A stretch of DNA of 64,000 nucleotides from Acanthococcus lagerstroemiae (GCA_031841125.1 CM063107.1:23888499-23952498), one strand, 5' to 3'. Shown: positions 33,014-44,605, counted from the first letter of the stretch. Numbers and translations are program-made. Notes: generated from the sequence alone by a model not told the origin.

Positions 33014-33951
33014 GGGAATGTGCCAATTGTTGCTCAGGTACCTAATGTTGGCCATTACATTCTAAAGGAACGCTATGAACTTTTTTCCCCACAGAAATGT
33101 GATCTGTAGACTCACAGTTATAATTCTTTACCTTTGTGACTGTGAAAACGTGATTACAATTCTGTGTCTGTGATTTGTGATAAGAAAGAGTTTTTTCAAA
33201 GTTTGAAAAAAGGTGTTTCAAAAAATCGAAATGCCAAGTACATAACACATTTTCTCGTCAATGTAAATAGGTATATGTTATGCTAGAGGGTCAAAAACAT
33301 ATTTTCGGGGTGTTTTGAGAATTTCAGTTCAAGCTGGTGATTTGCAGAAGGTGAGAAGGGTGGTTGAAAAATTCGTATTCAATTTGCGATAACTTCAGTT
33401 AGAATCAAATTTTTGGGGTTTTTGTCAATTTATACACCCTTGTGCATGCCATGACATCTATTTTTAATAAGAAATACGTAATAAGTGAAAACTGAAAATG
33501 GCCAACAACTGACACTAACCAACATTTGGCACAAATTACAACTCGTACTTACTCGATTAACCATGTTGGTCAAAATTAGTATGTGCCAGATGTTGGTCGG
33601 CCAACGATTGGCATTTAAAAAAAAATCGTTTGTAGGAAAATCTATTCAGTTTAAACCAATTTCAGTCCTGTATTTTATATGTGTATACGAACTGAACTGA
33701 AGGGAAAGGAATCCTGTGATAAAATTTTACCTGACCAATAATGGGCACAGCGGTACCAAATGTTGGTCTTTAGGTGTCTTCGTAAAATAGCTGCAGTAAA
33801 CATTTTTCATTGCATATTAAAAATCTTCGAGTGCATTAGCTGAGAGTAGAAGAATGGTATTAATGTATTACATCGGTTTCATTTCCGAAAACCGATTAGG
33901 GGAGATACCCGAGCTGGCCAAAAGAAGTTGACCAGCAATCGGCACTTTCCC
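33014..33951. mobile_element. Inverted-repeat element with GGGAANGTGCC ends
   Basis: The left end GGGAATGTGCCAATTGTTGC and the reverse-complemented right end GGGAAAGTGCCGATTGCTGG form an inverted repeat of about 23 bp. Inside, variants of GACCAACATTTGGCAC recur in both orientations (about 33510, 33565-33625, 33733-33772) and make a second hairpin at 33495-33620. No coding capacity was recognised. The target duplication is not clear, so the class is open. Confidence 0.6.
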
Positions 33952-33979
33952 TTAAACTAAAAATTAATTCTAGTAGTTC

Positions 33980-34497
33980 CAGGCCCGTAGCCAGTCATCA
34001 GCGATAGGGGGTGCTGACTGTTTACCCGGGGGGGGGGGGGCTAAGGATACACATAGTATATAATGTGAAGATTTCTACGAGGCAGTGGTGTAGCCAAGGG
34101 GCGAAGGGGGCGAATGCCCCCAGGCACCTGAAACTGAATGTAAAATATGCAAAAATGAGCAATGTTTCGCCTTTAAAACACGGTAATTTTACCTTCATTT
34201 TCATAAAATAATCCTCTAATATCGGCGATTTAAAAAAAAAACCCTCAATTATCGACTTTTTCTCCCTTGAAAATCTTACTTTGCTCCCCCCCCCCTCCGC
34301 TGAGTCCCAAATTAGTTAACCAAGTTTTTGTACTAAATTTTAAAATGTTCGTGTGATATTAATTCTCTTCATCCCTTCTTTCTTTCTCGTTCAGCGTAAT
34401 GATGATTTTTTTAAATGGTCGTATCTTTGTCTAGGGGGGCTCAAGATACCTTTACAGGGGGCTCAGCCCCAGCTTGCCCCCCATAGTTACGGGGCTG
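33980..34497. mobile_element. hAT-type MITE, family zeta, containing a second MITE
   Basis: The left end CAGGCCCGTAGCCAG and the reverse-complemented right end CAGCCCCGTAACTATG form an inverted repeat. The flanks AGTAGTTC (33972-33979) and AGTAGTTT (34498-34505) give a 7/8 target duplication. A 12-base G-run lies at about 34029-34040. The element at 34083-34298 is nested inside. Confidence 0.82.
34083..34298. mobile_element. hAT-type MITE, family beta, copy truncated on the right
   Basis: It starts CAGTGGTGTAGCCAAGGGGC and follows the family-beta copies at 42103-42352 and (reversed) 62187-62438 through AATGTAAAATATGCAAAAAT, TTTTACCTTCATTTT and CTTGAAAATCTTACTTTG. It stops in a C-run, so the last ~35 bp and the right terminal repeat are missing. 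It lies within the family-zeta element. Confidence 0.75.
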
Positions 34498-34639
34498 AGT
34501 AGTTTCGTTTATATGATTTCTTTCTGAGGGTAGTTATAGTCCTGTTTCCTCAAATTATCAACCCCTATCATTGTAGTTTCGAACTTTGGTAATCCACAAC
34601 TTAATGATTCCCGAAGTTTCTGTAAAAATCCGTTCGTTA

Positions 34640-35305
34640 AAATTGAAGCTCAAGTTCGATTTCCTCCCTTGCAATTGATTCTCGAGGAGATAACGAAGAA
34701 ACAGTGAAGACTGAGTTCGATTTCCTCCCTCCCGGTCGATTCTCGGGGAGATGATGGTATAACAGGAGATCATAACGAAGTAACAGTGAAGGTCAAGTTC
34801 GATTTCCGTCCTCTCAGTCGATTCGCGGGGAGATAACGAAGTAACTTCTTTTAGAGCCATATCTGATGCTAGACGTTGGCAGTCACGGTTCCTGACGCGC
34901 GACTCTCCTGGACAAATTAGTTGGGGTAGTTTGTCGGATTTCACGACGTTGAGTAAGTTATCCACGACATGCACACGCACAGTACCAATCTTTCTGATCT
35001 GGTGGTAACACGCTCTGCGGTTGTAATGGCTTGTTCGTGTGAACTGGCGAGGGTTACAGGACGCGCTATGTTTCCACCTCGATTGATACTTTAGCCGCTG
35101 TAATTCGCTACAATATTAGTGGGTGTATTCGAACATCACTAGCTTTCCGACATTGGTGGGACTTGAACCCGAGACGCAAGGATTGCGAAGCGAGCACGTT
35201 ACCACTTGGCACTTGGCCACATAGCGACTAACCAAATCACATTGAAGGTCAATTCCAATTTCCTTCCTTTCAATTGATTCTCGGGGAGATGACGAAGTTA
35301 CAGTG
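34640..35305. repeat. Minisatellite of ~70-bp units split by SINE-2
   Basis: Four units share CAAGTTCGATTTCCTCCCT, GATTCTCGGGGAGAT and AACGAAGTAACAGTGAAG. Three lie at about 34645-34845 and the fourth at 35233-35303, on the far side of the SINE-2 copy. The SINE therefore inserted into an existing tandem array. Confidence 0.8.
34850..35228 (-). mobile_element. SINE-2, copy 2 (tRNA-Ala-like head)
   Basis: The minus strand starts GTCGCTATGTGGCCAAGTG. It has GTGGTAACGTGCTCGCTTCG (A-box and anticodon-arm region, tRNA-Ala-like) and GGGTTCAAGTCCCACC (B box and acceptor-proximal part). The body shares AGAAAGATTGGTACTGTG, CATGTCGTGGATAACTTAC and CAGGAGAGTCGC with copy 1. A GGTTACAGGACGCGC stretch of about 40 bp is extra here. 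Confidence 0.82.
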
Positions 35306-35320
35306 GATGTGAAGTAGAAA

Positions 35321-35965
35321 TTGAACTGATGAGAACCAAAAAGGGGAAGTTAGTTTTTTGCATTTTTCAGGAGACACAAAAAACTGATTTATTCTAGAAT
35401 CCAAAAATTGCGGGAAACGTGTTTTAGGGCATTGAAAGAGGACCACAAGACACGATTTTAAGGCAATTACGAAAATAAAATTTCAGGTGCCCCGGAAATA
35501 TGTCTACTGAAAGAAAGTGGACTTAGTCCCTTTTGGTTCCTAATCTGAAAAAATGTTTTCTCCTTTTTCCGGGAATCGAATGGAACTTGTTCCTACACTT
35601 AAGTGCATTTCTTTAGCGTTGATCCCGCTTGAACTGACCAACGACCCTGAGAGTTATAAAATGTTTAGTAAATCGCGTTTCAAGATATCGAAAGTGTAAA
35701 ACCACGCATTTCACAATTCGATATGTTTACTGGCTCATATCAGTAAAGAATACAGGCACAGATGAACGTTAGTGGAATTGCATTGGACATGACCCATTTT
35801 GGTTCCCAACGCGATAGTGCGACGTTGCCAAAAAGCACTTTCCCGACGGTTTCGCGAAATTTCAACTACACTAATCGATTCGCGATACTTCAGTCCCCGG
35901 ATTTCCGTCAGAAAGTCAAAAACGATAATTTTGGACTTTCCCCTTTTTGGTTCTCACCGATTCAA
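35321..35965. mobile_element. DNA transposon family K, copy 2 (645 bp, opposite orientation to copy 1)
   Basis: Ends TTGAACTGATGAGAACCAAA (left) and the inverse of TTGAATCGGTGAGAACCAAA (right). Read in reverse, 35965-35820 aligns to 15870-16020, including AAAGTGCTTTTTGGC. An internal GGAACCAAAAGGG motif (35549-35530) corresponds to 16335-16350. The two 60-70-codon frames at 35762-35984 are produced by the terminal part of the element, not by a gene. Confidence 0.8.
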
Positions 35966-36059
35966 TTGTAAATCACCGGCTTGAATCACAATTAAGACTG
36001 ATGTGGAGACTCTACCTGTGATTTCTACCCCCATGGGAACGAATAGTAGTCTTCTCAAC

Positions 36060-36390
36060 AAGAGACTGAAAAATATTAAATGCACTTGAAAAAACGTCTA
36101 AAATTTCGAGATGTGTGCTAAAGTTTTGAAGGTTTGAAGAAAATTTCAATGAGCTTTGAAAAGTCTTCTAAGAAGCCTTGCTCGAATCTCGAAAAAGTCT
36201 TGAAGAGTACTACACTAGTCTGCAAGGGGCTTAAAAGTCGAAAATAAGCTTAGAAGAAATTTTAAAAATCTTTCAAGTGGAAAACTCTCGAAGAATCTTA
36301 AATCAGTCTGAAAAAGTCTGTAGAGAGTTTCAAATTCATCCTCAAAAGTGAAACGATTCTTGTAATCTTCAAAAGTCTTAAATCAGGGAC
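36060..36390. repeat. Degenerate short repeats around AAAGTCTT
   Basis: Imperfect units such as GAAAAAGTCTTGAAGAG and AAAAGTCTTAAA recur every 20-35 bp. A similar but weaker tract is at 38155-38300. No transcript or protein feature was seen. Confidence 0.5.
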
Positions 36391-36639
36391 ACTCTAAGGG
36401 TAAAGGTACCAAGTATCGCCCAGTCAATATCTCGTCTGTTTATGACACGATCTAACGGGTGATTATGGTACTATGTGTATTTTGTGGTCCTTTCATGCTG
36501 TAGAAAAAGTCGCATTCCGGAATCCACGCATAAAAATTTTAATGAACAAAATCTGTTTCGTGAAGTCGGAAAATTTTGCATGCCTGCCACAAACGAGTGA
36601 TTGATTATTTTCAAATTGCGCCGCGGAAAAAATGTAATG

Positions 36640-36917
36640 CATAGGCTCCGACTTGGCTTCCTTTGGAGAGGGGGGGGGGGGGATATTTTCAATTCAAAAA
36701 TGGAAAAAGTACAAAAAAATTTACCATTAATTTTTTTATTTAACAAAAATGAAAGTAAACTATGATAAGTAATAATGAGAAAGGTATAATTTTGGCACCC
36801 AAATAGATGGAAGACGACCATTCGAATTTTCAGAGCGACGGATTTTTGACCGCTCCTAAGAACCGTGATAACTTTGATTCTGCCCCCCCCCATATTTTCC
36901 ATAAGTCGGTGCCTATG
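36640..36917. mobile_element. hAT-like MITE, short relative of the composite element at 6106-9979
   Basis: The left end CATAGGCTCCGACTTGGC and the reverse-complemented right end CATAGGCACCGACTTATGG form an inverted repeat. The flanks ATGTAATG and ATTTAATT agree at 6 of 8 positions. After the G-run the interior shows AATAATGAGAA, AAATAGATGGAAGACGACCA and CGCTCCTAAGAACCG, all found in order at 9825-9920. It shows what the composite element looks like without the foldback. Confidence 0.82.
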
Positions 36918-36925
36918 ATTTAATT

Positions 36926-39900
36926 AACGCATTTATCGGTTCAGAAAACTTCATACTATCAGGTTCAGGTAAGTTTTTCTCGCAATTTTCATAAGAAGTT
37001 GCATTTTTGAAATTTTCTCTGGAAACATTGAATGTGCCCTCTTCAAAATCACATTGGTCGAATTTTTTTCAGTATAATGTCGAGCGTGAATTTATAATTA
37101 ATTACAGATTATTTTGCGAATAAGACATGACAAAATGTTCATTTTGTGCTCGGTTTCAGTTGGAGGGGAGAAGAGATTTCAGAAAAAACATGCATTTTGA
37201 TTCTCCACTTGGGAAGTCTCAAATCCCCCCCCCCCACCCTCGGGCCCCTTCTTGGTTTTTTGGGAAAACAACCATGGAAATAAACTTGGGGAGTCAAAAA
37301 ACATAACATAAAGTCCGGTACCTCGCTCAATAATTTTAAATAATTACACTTCCCCTCCCCCCTCCGTTAGCGCCCCGTTTCATTTTTGCGAGAAAATGTT
37401 CTCAGAATTGTATTTCAGAGACCTTTCCTTCCCCTACTGGGAATATTTTTATGAATCCTACTTTTTTTTGGAACCTGGTGTGCAATTTTATTTCTTTCAA
37501 CCCCCCTCCATCCCCTGTACAGCCAAAAAAATTTGAAAAATAATTAATCCGACTAAGACACGACTTCAAGAAATGGAATTGGGCAAATGGGAAAGCTGTA
37601 TTTTCAGATCTGTGGCTTCGGCACGACTTCAAAGTTACGACATCAATACAGGTTGTAGGTGGGCGATATTAGGATACCATTTTTACGAACTTTGATTTTG
37701 GATCTTTGAGAAAAAGTTTAATAACTCCTGAACTTTCTGAACTTGAGACCTTAAAATTGAAGAGGTGGTACCTAAGGGTTCCCTCTGCCTCCTCGGTGTA
37801 AAAGTTTCGTTTTATTTCGACTTTAAGAGTGACTTTTGGGGGTTTGGAAAAAAATGGGCGATATTTGGTATCCTTACCTCTACTACTGTATGGGTTCTCC
37901 CAAGCCGCCATATTGAAGACTGGATCTGCATGCAATTTACACAGTTTTCGCTGGTACCTTGAATTTTATTCTAATCATAATTAAATTCAATTGAAAACAT
38001 AATTTCGAACTTTCTAGGAAATATCAAAATCATTTCACGGAATCAAGAGATAAGAGTCGCAAATTACTTTCGAAATAGCGCTGAGTGTTATGGTGATAAA
38101 TGATAGGCTTTGATATGGTGGCTCGAGAGTACCCATGGTTTACTATAGTGTCCTTACTTAAACTAGTCTTTTAACGTTCTAAATGAACCCTGAAGAGGCT
38201 TACTATGTAAAAAAGTCTCGAACTAACCTGGAGAAATCTTAAAGAATCTTTAACGAGTTTTGGAGAGTCTCAAATATGTCTAGAAAAATATCAATGAGTC
38301 TCTAAGACAGTATATCAAAACTTTCTACAAGGTGATAGGTTAGAGATTACCTAAGGAGATTACCTGACGTTGGTTCAATCAATCACATCTGCCTGCTATT
38401 ACCTTAAGGTAACTGCACAGGTGGTGTTTGCGAGAATTTTATCAAGTCTTAAACAAATTTAGAAACGTTTTAAATAGTTCTGAGTTGCATTAAACGAGCG
38501 AAGACAAATTTCCCGGGAAGCTCAGCTGGAGAGAGAAGGAAGAACGAAAGAAAGGAATCAAGTAAAATACGTTTTTTGGAGAGTAAAATGAGGAGGAGAG
38601 GTCGATCCCAGAGCACTTTTCGCCTAAATTCTGCACTGAACTAATCTTAGGTGCAGAAAATTTTCTTGCAGCATTGGCAAAATACTGTAGTCTCACTGTC
38701 TCGCAAACGAGACAGGCAAAAGAAAAAGCAGACGATAACTGATCGATATTTCGTCTTAATGTTTTAATTACATCTTGCTGGCATCGACGCAAAAATCGCA
38801 TTTCAGTGAACTTTTAACAAATATTATTTTTAAATAAAATTAACCAACTGGAAGTTGGATCGCAGTTTTTATTCTCTCGGGCGCCGTCCTATATGTACTT
38901 CTATTTAGTATTTTTAAAATACTTTTTTCGAATTTTACCACGTGTGCCTGTCTCTGTTATGAGTTTGTTATTCGTGCGAAATTCCAGATCCTCCCATCGT
39001 TACCCATGTATAGTTAGCTGTGTCAGTTTTCGTGCAATATTCCATCGTATTCCAAGACTTTACTTTCTATTGTTCAATTTATTGCTGCAACTACAGTATC
39101 GCATTATAGTTGCACGTTTTTAGCATTCAGACATGCCATAAATTAATTTGAAAAATGGTCCGCCTTACATTACTGAAATGAATTTATAAACAAAATGGCT
39201 ATATAGAACTTGCAGGAGTGCAAAATCCTAACTCTTTACGTTCTCTTTCAATCTGAGCAGGGCATGTATTACTTAAGACTAATCATCCCAGTTACGTGTA
39301 GACCAAATGTAGAGAAAGACTTGCGAAACGTATAAGAGCCCACGTAGTCAATTTCCGGCTATAACTGGACGGTGGATAGTCTCCATCGTAAGAAATTATC
39401 ACCTTAGTGTTACAGTCTCCCGCCCTCGAGGGTTAAGCTACCGTTAGATCTTCACCTTCACTTTTGATTTCATCGTGGCGGATACAAAACAAGACTGACT
39501 AATTATACTCATTACGTTCGACTTATTCGAATTTTATGCGCATACAGCCATTTAATAGCCGAAGGTGGTATCGTTGACCTCTGTCCAGACGTACTCGAAT
39601 AAAAACTGAAATCTTCCCGGAATAATACGAGAGAAGAAAGTTTACGTAACTTGTTCAAGGCGTAATTTTCTTTCTTTTCCTCTTCTTATTCCTTCCTCCG
39701 CGTATCGCTAATTTACGTGCTCGTAAAATTTATTAGCAAAAATATTATTGATGAGGTTGTCGATGCGATTTGGTGTATCTACTAGAGCTAAAGCATAGAT
39801 GTATTCTTTCGAGTACCGGAAATGATTCTAACAGCCTGAGAGAAATCTGAAGATTACCTACCGGGATATAAATACACGCTGAATTTAAGAATGACACAGA

Positions 39901-40302
39901 TACCTTCAACTGAATAGGAAAATTCTACCTACAAGGTGTAATTCTCACGTGTAATAACGTTAGTTCTTCGTTAGATAACTAGTGACCTGTATCGACCAGC
40001 ACGAACGTAAATTTACGAGCTGGTACATCTCTATGTACGATTCTCACGACGTATCAGACAATCGTGAGGGAAAATTTGCTTGGATGCAATTTAGTCTTTT
40101 GGATATTCAATTCTCAGCGCGTTCTCTCCAGTCTTATAGGTTCAGCTGTTGTCCATGCCGAATGATGTTTTCCGAAAATGAAAACGTTGTCGGATATCCC
40201 GATTTTTTGCATCAGCTGATCGGTTTCCTTTTCGTATTTCCGTGTATCGACTCTCGAGACCGCCTGTAGTCCAAAGTATTAGAATAATTCTAGCCAGAAA
40301 AG
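36926..40302. other. No recognised gene
   Basis: Long AT-rich stretch with C-runs at about 37226-37237. The frames at 37669-37935, 38490-38801 and 39982-40269 have no recognisable domains or splice signals that join into a gene. The part from about 39200 to 40270 is the least repetitive and could hold regulatory or non-coding exon sequence. Confidence 0.4.
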
Positions 40303-40310
40303 AGAGAAAG

Positions 40311-40570
40311 CAGTGGCAGATCTATGGGGGGGGGGAGTCTGACACCCCTTCGGGCCGAAGAAGAAAAAAAACATTGCGAAAGAACATTATATAAAAATGT
40401 AGTGAACGTGTACTCCTGCAGTGCTGTAATCCTGTATGGACTTCAAAATATATCAAGAATCAATTGAAAAAGGACGACTACCGAAAATAAAATGAAAGTA
40501 AAAAGAAAATACAAAAAACAAGTTTCATTTTCAAAACACGCTCCTTAGAAAATTTCTAGATCCGCCACTG
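40311..40570. mobile_element. hAT-type MITE, family gamma
   Basis: The left end CAGTGGCAGATCTATGGGGG and the reverse-complemented right end CAGTGGCGGATCTAGAAA form an inverted repeat. The flanks AGAGAAAG (40303-40310) and AGAGCAAG (40571-40578) match at 7 of 8. A G-run follows the left end. No coding capacity. Confidence 0.88.
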
Positions 40571-40578
40571 AGAGCAAG

Positions 40579-41227
40579 AGTAACAAAGAAAAAAAAAACA
40601 TGGCGTGGGGGAAAGCATTTTAGAGTGATGAAACTTACAGGGGGATTCCATTTTATCGTTTCAGTTTTTCTTTTCTTCATCCTTCGTTTTCAAGTAAACG
40701 AGGTTGCTTTGTGAAGCAATCACGATCAGTGGCCGACTGGTGGAGTTAAGAGCTTTGTGGTTTTGGTTTCTTAAAATCTCCTAAAGCCTCTCAGAGAATT
40801 AAATTTCCTCTTTTATCATTATACCTACCGTTCTTAAATAGTGAGCATTCTGGGGCTCAAACCTTCCAAAGTTCCAGAAACGTAATTCTACCTCTACTTC
40901 ACTTCTGATCCTAATATTTATTTACTTATTTGTTTGTTTTTGATTCGAGTGACTGTCTAAAAAAAAGCGAGAGTTGTAATTAAGTTAAGAGGCCGAAATG
41001 TTCACATGTTGTCTGGATAGCAAAGTGAAGCTAGATTTCGAAGATGGACTTATTTGAATCCTTACGAGAGTTTAAATGCCAAAATGTAGTATTTTGGGGG
41101 AAATAACGTCATCCGACGTTCTGATCAGTTGTGATTCACCTCATGAGCTGAATAAGTTATACTATCCTAATATGTTTCTCAAATATGAGCATGTTTCATT
41201 GGATTGGGAGTCAGGAGTACTAAACGT
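40579..41227. other. No recognised feature
   Basis: AT-rich sequence between a MITE and a SINE. Confidence 0.4.
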
Positions 41228-41238
41228 ACATTTGCAAA

Positions 41239-41458
41239 CTAGGGGTCTGATTGGCCAAGTGGATAACTCGGTGGTCTCGAAATCCGGAGCTCCCGGGTTC
41301 GAGCCCACGTTGCAACTTGCCAGATTTCAACCTAGGCCGGTTTTTCGGCCAGAAGGGAAAAGGGCTAAGACAGCCCAACCAGCCTCCCCGACGTCTCTGA
41401 GATGATTCTCGAAAGGGCAGATTCCAGGGCTTGGGTTGAGAGCAAATTAAAAGAAGAA
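41239..41458 (+). mobile_element. SINE-A, copy 3, full length with 11-bp target duplication
   Basis: The A box TTGGCCAAGTGG (41251-41262) and B box GGTTCGAGCC (41296-41305) form a class II tRNA-like RNA polymerase III promoter. The same body as at 1-155 follows, then an A/G-rich tail. A perfect 11-bp repeat ACATTTGCAAA flanks it at 41228-41238 and 41459-41469, as expected for LINE-machinery insertion. It is the best-preserved copy in the window. The plus frame at 41076-41405 runs through it only by chance. Confidence 0.93.
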
Positions 41459-41469
41459 ACATTTGCAAA

Positions 41470-42094
41470 TTGTATATAGTAAACTGTAAATGCTATTGAA
41501 ATTTTGATGACAGAAAGATGAACTATTTCTTTGAAAGCTACAAGTTTAGTCTCAATTATTTTTCTTGCAGGGCTGACAGTTGGCCAAATTTTCCAGCTCC
41601 ATGGCTTCTGTATTTATCCCAGAATTTCACTCCCTCAACGTAAGTGGTGATGGTAAAGCCCAGCGAATCGTGTATATGTGTCCCCATTCCACTGATCGTA
41701 CATTGAAAACTCGGCAGAATTGACCTTTTTTTTTCCAACTTCTGTTTCCTGTGAATTTTTTTTAATGTGTGGGGGGAGAGAGTGCACAAGTCTCAATATT
41801 CCTGCAATTGTTTACGATAGATGTCCGTCCTTAATTTAAATGGGAGAATTCTGTACAACGTGAAGTTTTCAGGCTGTCATGGCGGTCTTGGAATGTGTAC
41901 ACAAAATAGGAAACATTTCAGCCATTTCCTTCACCAATATTGCCAACTAAAACTTTGTAGATTTATTGAATTGTCTATTGCTTCTATTTTCCATTATTTC
42001 TACTTCTCAATTTCACATTTTCTGAGAGTTTTTCAGAATTACTGACATTCAAAAAATTATGCACTTAGTTTCAAATGTGAGCTTGAAATTTACA
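41470..42094. other. No recognised feature
   Basis: AT-rich sequence with short unassigned frames on both strands. Confidence 0.4.
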
Positions 42095-42102
42095 CCCTGT
42101 AC

Positions 42103-42352
42103 CAGTGGCGTACCCAGGGAGGCGAAGGGAGCGAATGTCCCCTCCCCCTCAAGGCACTTAACATTGAATGTAAAATATGTAAAAATGAGCAATTTTTCGC
42201 TTTTAAAACACGTTTTTTTTCGAAAAAGTTTTACTCGAGCAGTAATTTTACCTTCATTTTTATCAAATAGTCCCCTAGTATTTTTGACTTTTTCTCCCTT
42301 GAAAATCTTACTTTGCCCCCTCCCCCTTAGGAAAATCCTGGCTACGCCACTG
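42103..42352. mobile_element. hAT-type MITE, family beta, complete copy
   Basis: The left end CAGTGGCGTACCCAGGGAGG and the right end CCTGGCTACGCCACTG form an inverted repeat. A perfect 8-bp repeat CCCTGTAC flanks it (42095-42102 and 42353-42360). It shares its body with 34083-34298 and, inverted, 62187-62438. Reading frames across it are not conserved. Confidence 0.93.
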
Positions 42353-42564
42353 CCCTGTACCCTGTTAAAAAAACGTGTATTTAGAGTTGGTTGAAGAACA
42401 GGCTCCAGCTTTGATGGCAAGCAGGAAAGATGTTATAAAATTCTTCCACAAAGACGAAGAAATAATGCACGAACGTGGCATATTCTCAAATCTGAAGGGG
42501 CTGCTAGATTATAAGTACAGTTGTATGAATATATTTTGGAGATAAAATGAAAACGTGAATTATT

Positions 42565-43361
42565 CGTCGGGTCAGTGCGATTAGGTACTGAACCCAATTT
42601 TTCTCGAAAATGAGATTTTGGTATCATGGCAAGGTAATTTCATGCTGTATCGGAGAAAACACTGTATTTAATGCTGCTTTCAATAATTTTCTTCTAACCA
42701 AAATCACTGAAATTCCTGGGTACACGTGAACGACTGATTGGGCACTCAGTACTACCTACAATTAGGTCCTCGATAACCACTAGCACTACAGGGATGGGCG
42801 TATTTCAGGGGTTCTCAATTTTTTTTATGGAGGGTTGTATTATTTTTACATTTGGAAATTATCAAATTAATAAAATAAAAATTTCGAATGATACCTGTCT
42901 AATTTTCCTTTTGACAATACTGATTTTTGATTATTGTAAATTTTTATTTTTAATCAAAATATATTTGTTCTAGCTCAAAATAATGATTTGACCATATTCA
43001 CCATATTTTACTAAAGATAGTTAGTATTAAAAGCCTGTTAGTGAATTTCACTGAGTGTGTACCGTTTACGTTGTGGGATATGTACAAATATACCACTGCA
43101 GGGTTAAATAAAATAAAAAAAAGTAAGACTGCCATGTCCAGTTCCTCTTAATAAAATTGAGCGAAAAGGCGCCATATCCAAGAATTTGAAATTTGGTAGA
43201 AATATAATCATCTCACAGACGAAGGTTCATACAGAGACATACCACAATATTTTGTTGATCAATTCTACTTTTGTCAGTAAACTCTTGATGCTAAAACTTC
43301 TTTTCCCTCTGTAGCAAAATTAGTTATTTTGGATATAGCTCCAAATCGCACCGACCCGACG
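42565..43361. mobile_element. Inverted-repeat MITE, long form of the 1330-1593 family
   Basis: The left end CGTCGGGTCAGTGCGATT and the reverse-complemented right end CGTCGGGTCGGTGCGATT form an inverted repeat. About 150 bp inside the left end aligns with the right part of 1330-1593 (reversed), including TTTCATGCTG and TTTAATGCTGCTTTCAAT. About 110 bp inside the right end aligns with its left part, including TTTTGCTACAGAGGGAAA. About 530 bp in between is extra and not identified. Confidence 0.7.
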
Positions 43362-43894
43362 TATTATCTCTTGCGGTATTAAAAAAATCACGAAGTCTTT
43401 TGTGAGATGAAAACTATGACTCAATTTTTTTAACTCATATAGGTGTGAGAATCGTTTTTATTACTCCAAGTTCAATTTTGATTATAGGTTTTAGTTCCTC
43501 TTGACGAATACTATCGTTTCAGGGATAATTTTTCAAAACAGGGAATACCATACTAAGAGACGAATTTTTAAAACACAGATTCTTTCATTTTTTCCCGGAA
43601 CCGAGAGTTGAAATTCCTAACTTATTAACATTTATTTTTCAGACTTCATGTTATCATAATATTTGCTATTCATTTCTAAAATGAAATAATTTTTTATACC
43701 GCAATGCGGCTACTCTCTTCGTATTTCAATTCCAAAACGCCGTACGTCCAGTTTTTAAGACATTTTTTCCAGCTTTTATTTTAGCGATTACTTTCATTTA
43801 GAAATTCTTGGTCGTATTCGTGAAAACTAAAACTAGCATTAGTCAAAAATCAGAGAAAAGAAAGTCAAGATTGAGATTGCCGTTGATAATTTTT

Positions 43895-44605
43895 TCTATT
43901 TTCTGGACAGTTCGAAAAAATCCGAAATTTCTACATTTTAAAAGGGCATCTCTCATATATTATATTCATTATTTGGTTTACTTACCAAAACTCAGGCTGA
44001 AAAAGAAAATCGTGGTTGGCAGCACTGAAATACTCAGAACTGTGCTTACTACACCCTCTATGTATCCTATCATATTTTCAATTTTTTTTAGATTCACTCT
44101 GATTCATTATTTCCGATCAAATTTTTCTAGTATTTTTTCTAAATTAAAAATACTGAATTTCTGCATTTTAGAAGAACATCTCTCATATTATATTCATTAT
44201 TTGGTTTACCTACATACCCAGACTGAGAAAATCGTGGATGGCAGCACTGAAATACTCAGAATTTTGCTTCTATACTACACCCTCTATGTATCCTATCATA
44301 TTTTCACTTTTTTTTAGATTCACTCTGGTTCATTATTTCCGATCAAATTTTTCTAGTATTTTTTCTAAATTAAAAAGCTGAATTTCTGCATTTTAGAAGA
44401 ACATCTCTCATATTATATTCATTATTATTTGGTTTACCTACAAAACTCAGACTGAGAAAATCGTGGATGGCAGCACTGAAATACTTAGAATTTTGCTTCT
44501 ATACTACACCCTCTATGTATCCTATCATATTTTCTGTTTTTTATAGATTCACTGTGGTTCACTATTTCCGATCAAATTTTTATAGAATTTTTTATCCAAA
44601 TTACT
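43895..44605. repeat. Three-copy tandem repeat, period ~228 bp
   Basis: The landmark CATCTCTCATAT occurs at 43947, 44177 and 44402, giving periods of 230 and 225 bp. Each unit also has ATCGTGG-TGGCAGCACTGAA, CCCTCTATGTATCCTATCAT and TTCCGATCAAATTTTT. Units 2 and 3 are closer to each other than to unit 1. A 169-codon frame at 43808-44317 spans two units and merely reflects the repeat. Confidence 0.88.

Noticed and set aside
35762..35984. Two overlapping 60-70-codon frames
   Set aside because: They are translations of the terminal part of family K copy 2.
43808..44317. 169-codon frame
   Set aside because: It spans two units of the ~228-bp tandem repeat and repeats itself; no domain and AT-driven composition.
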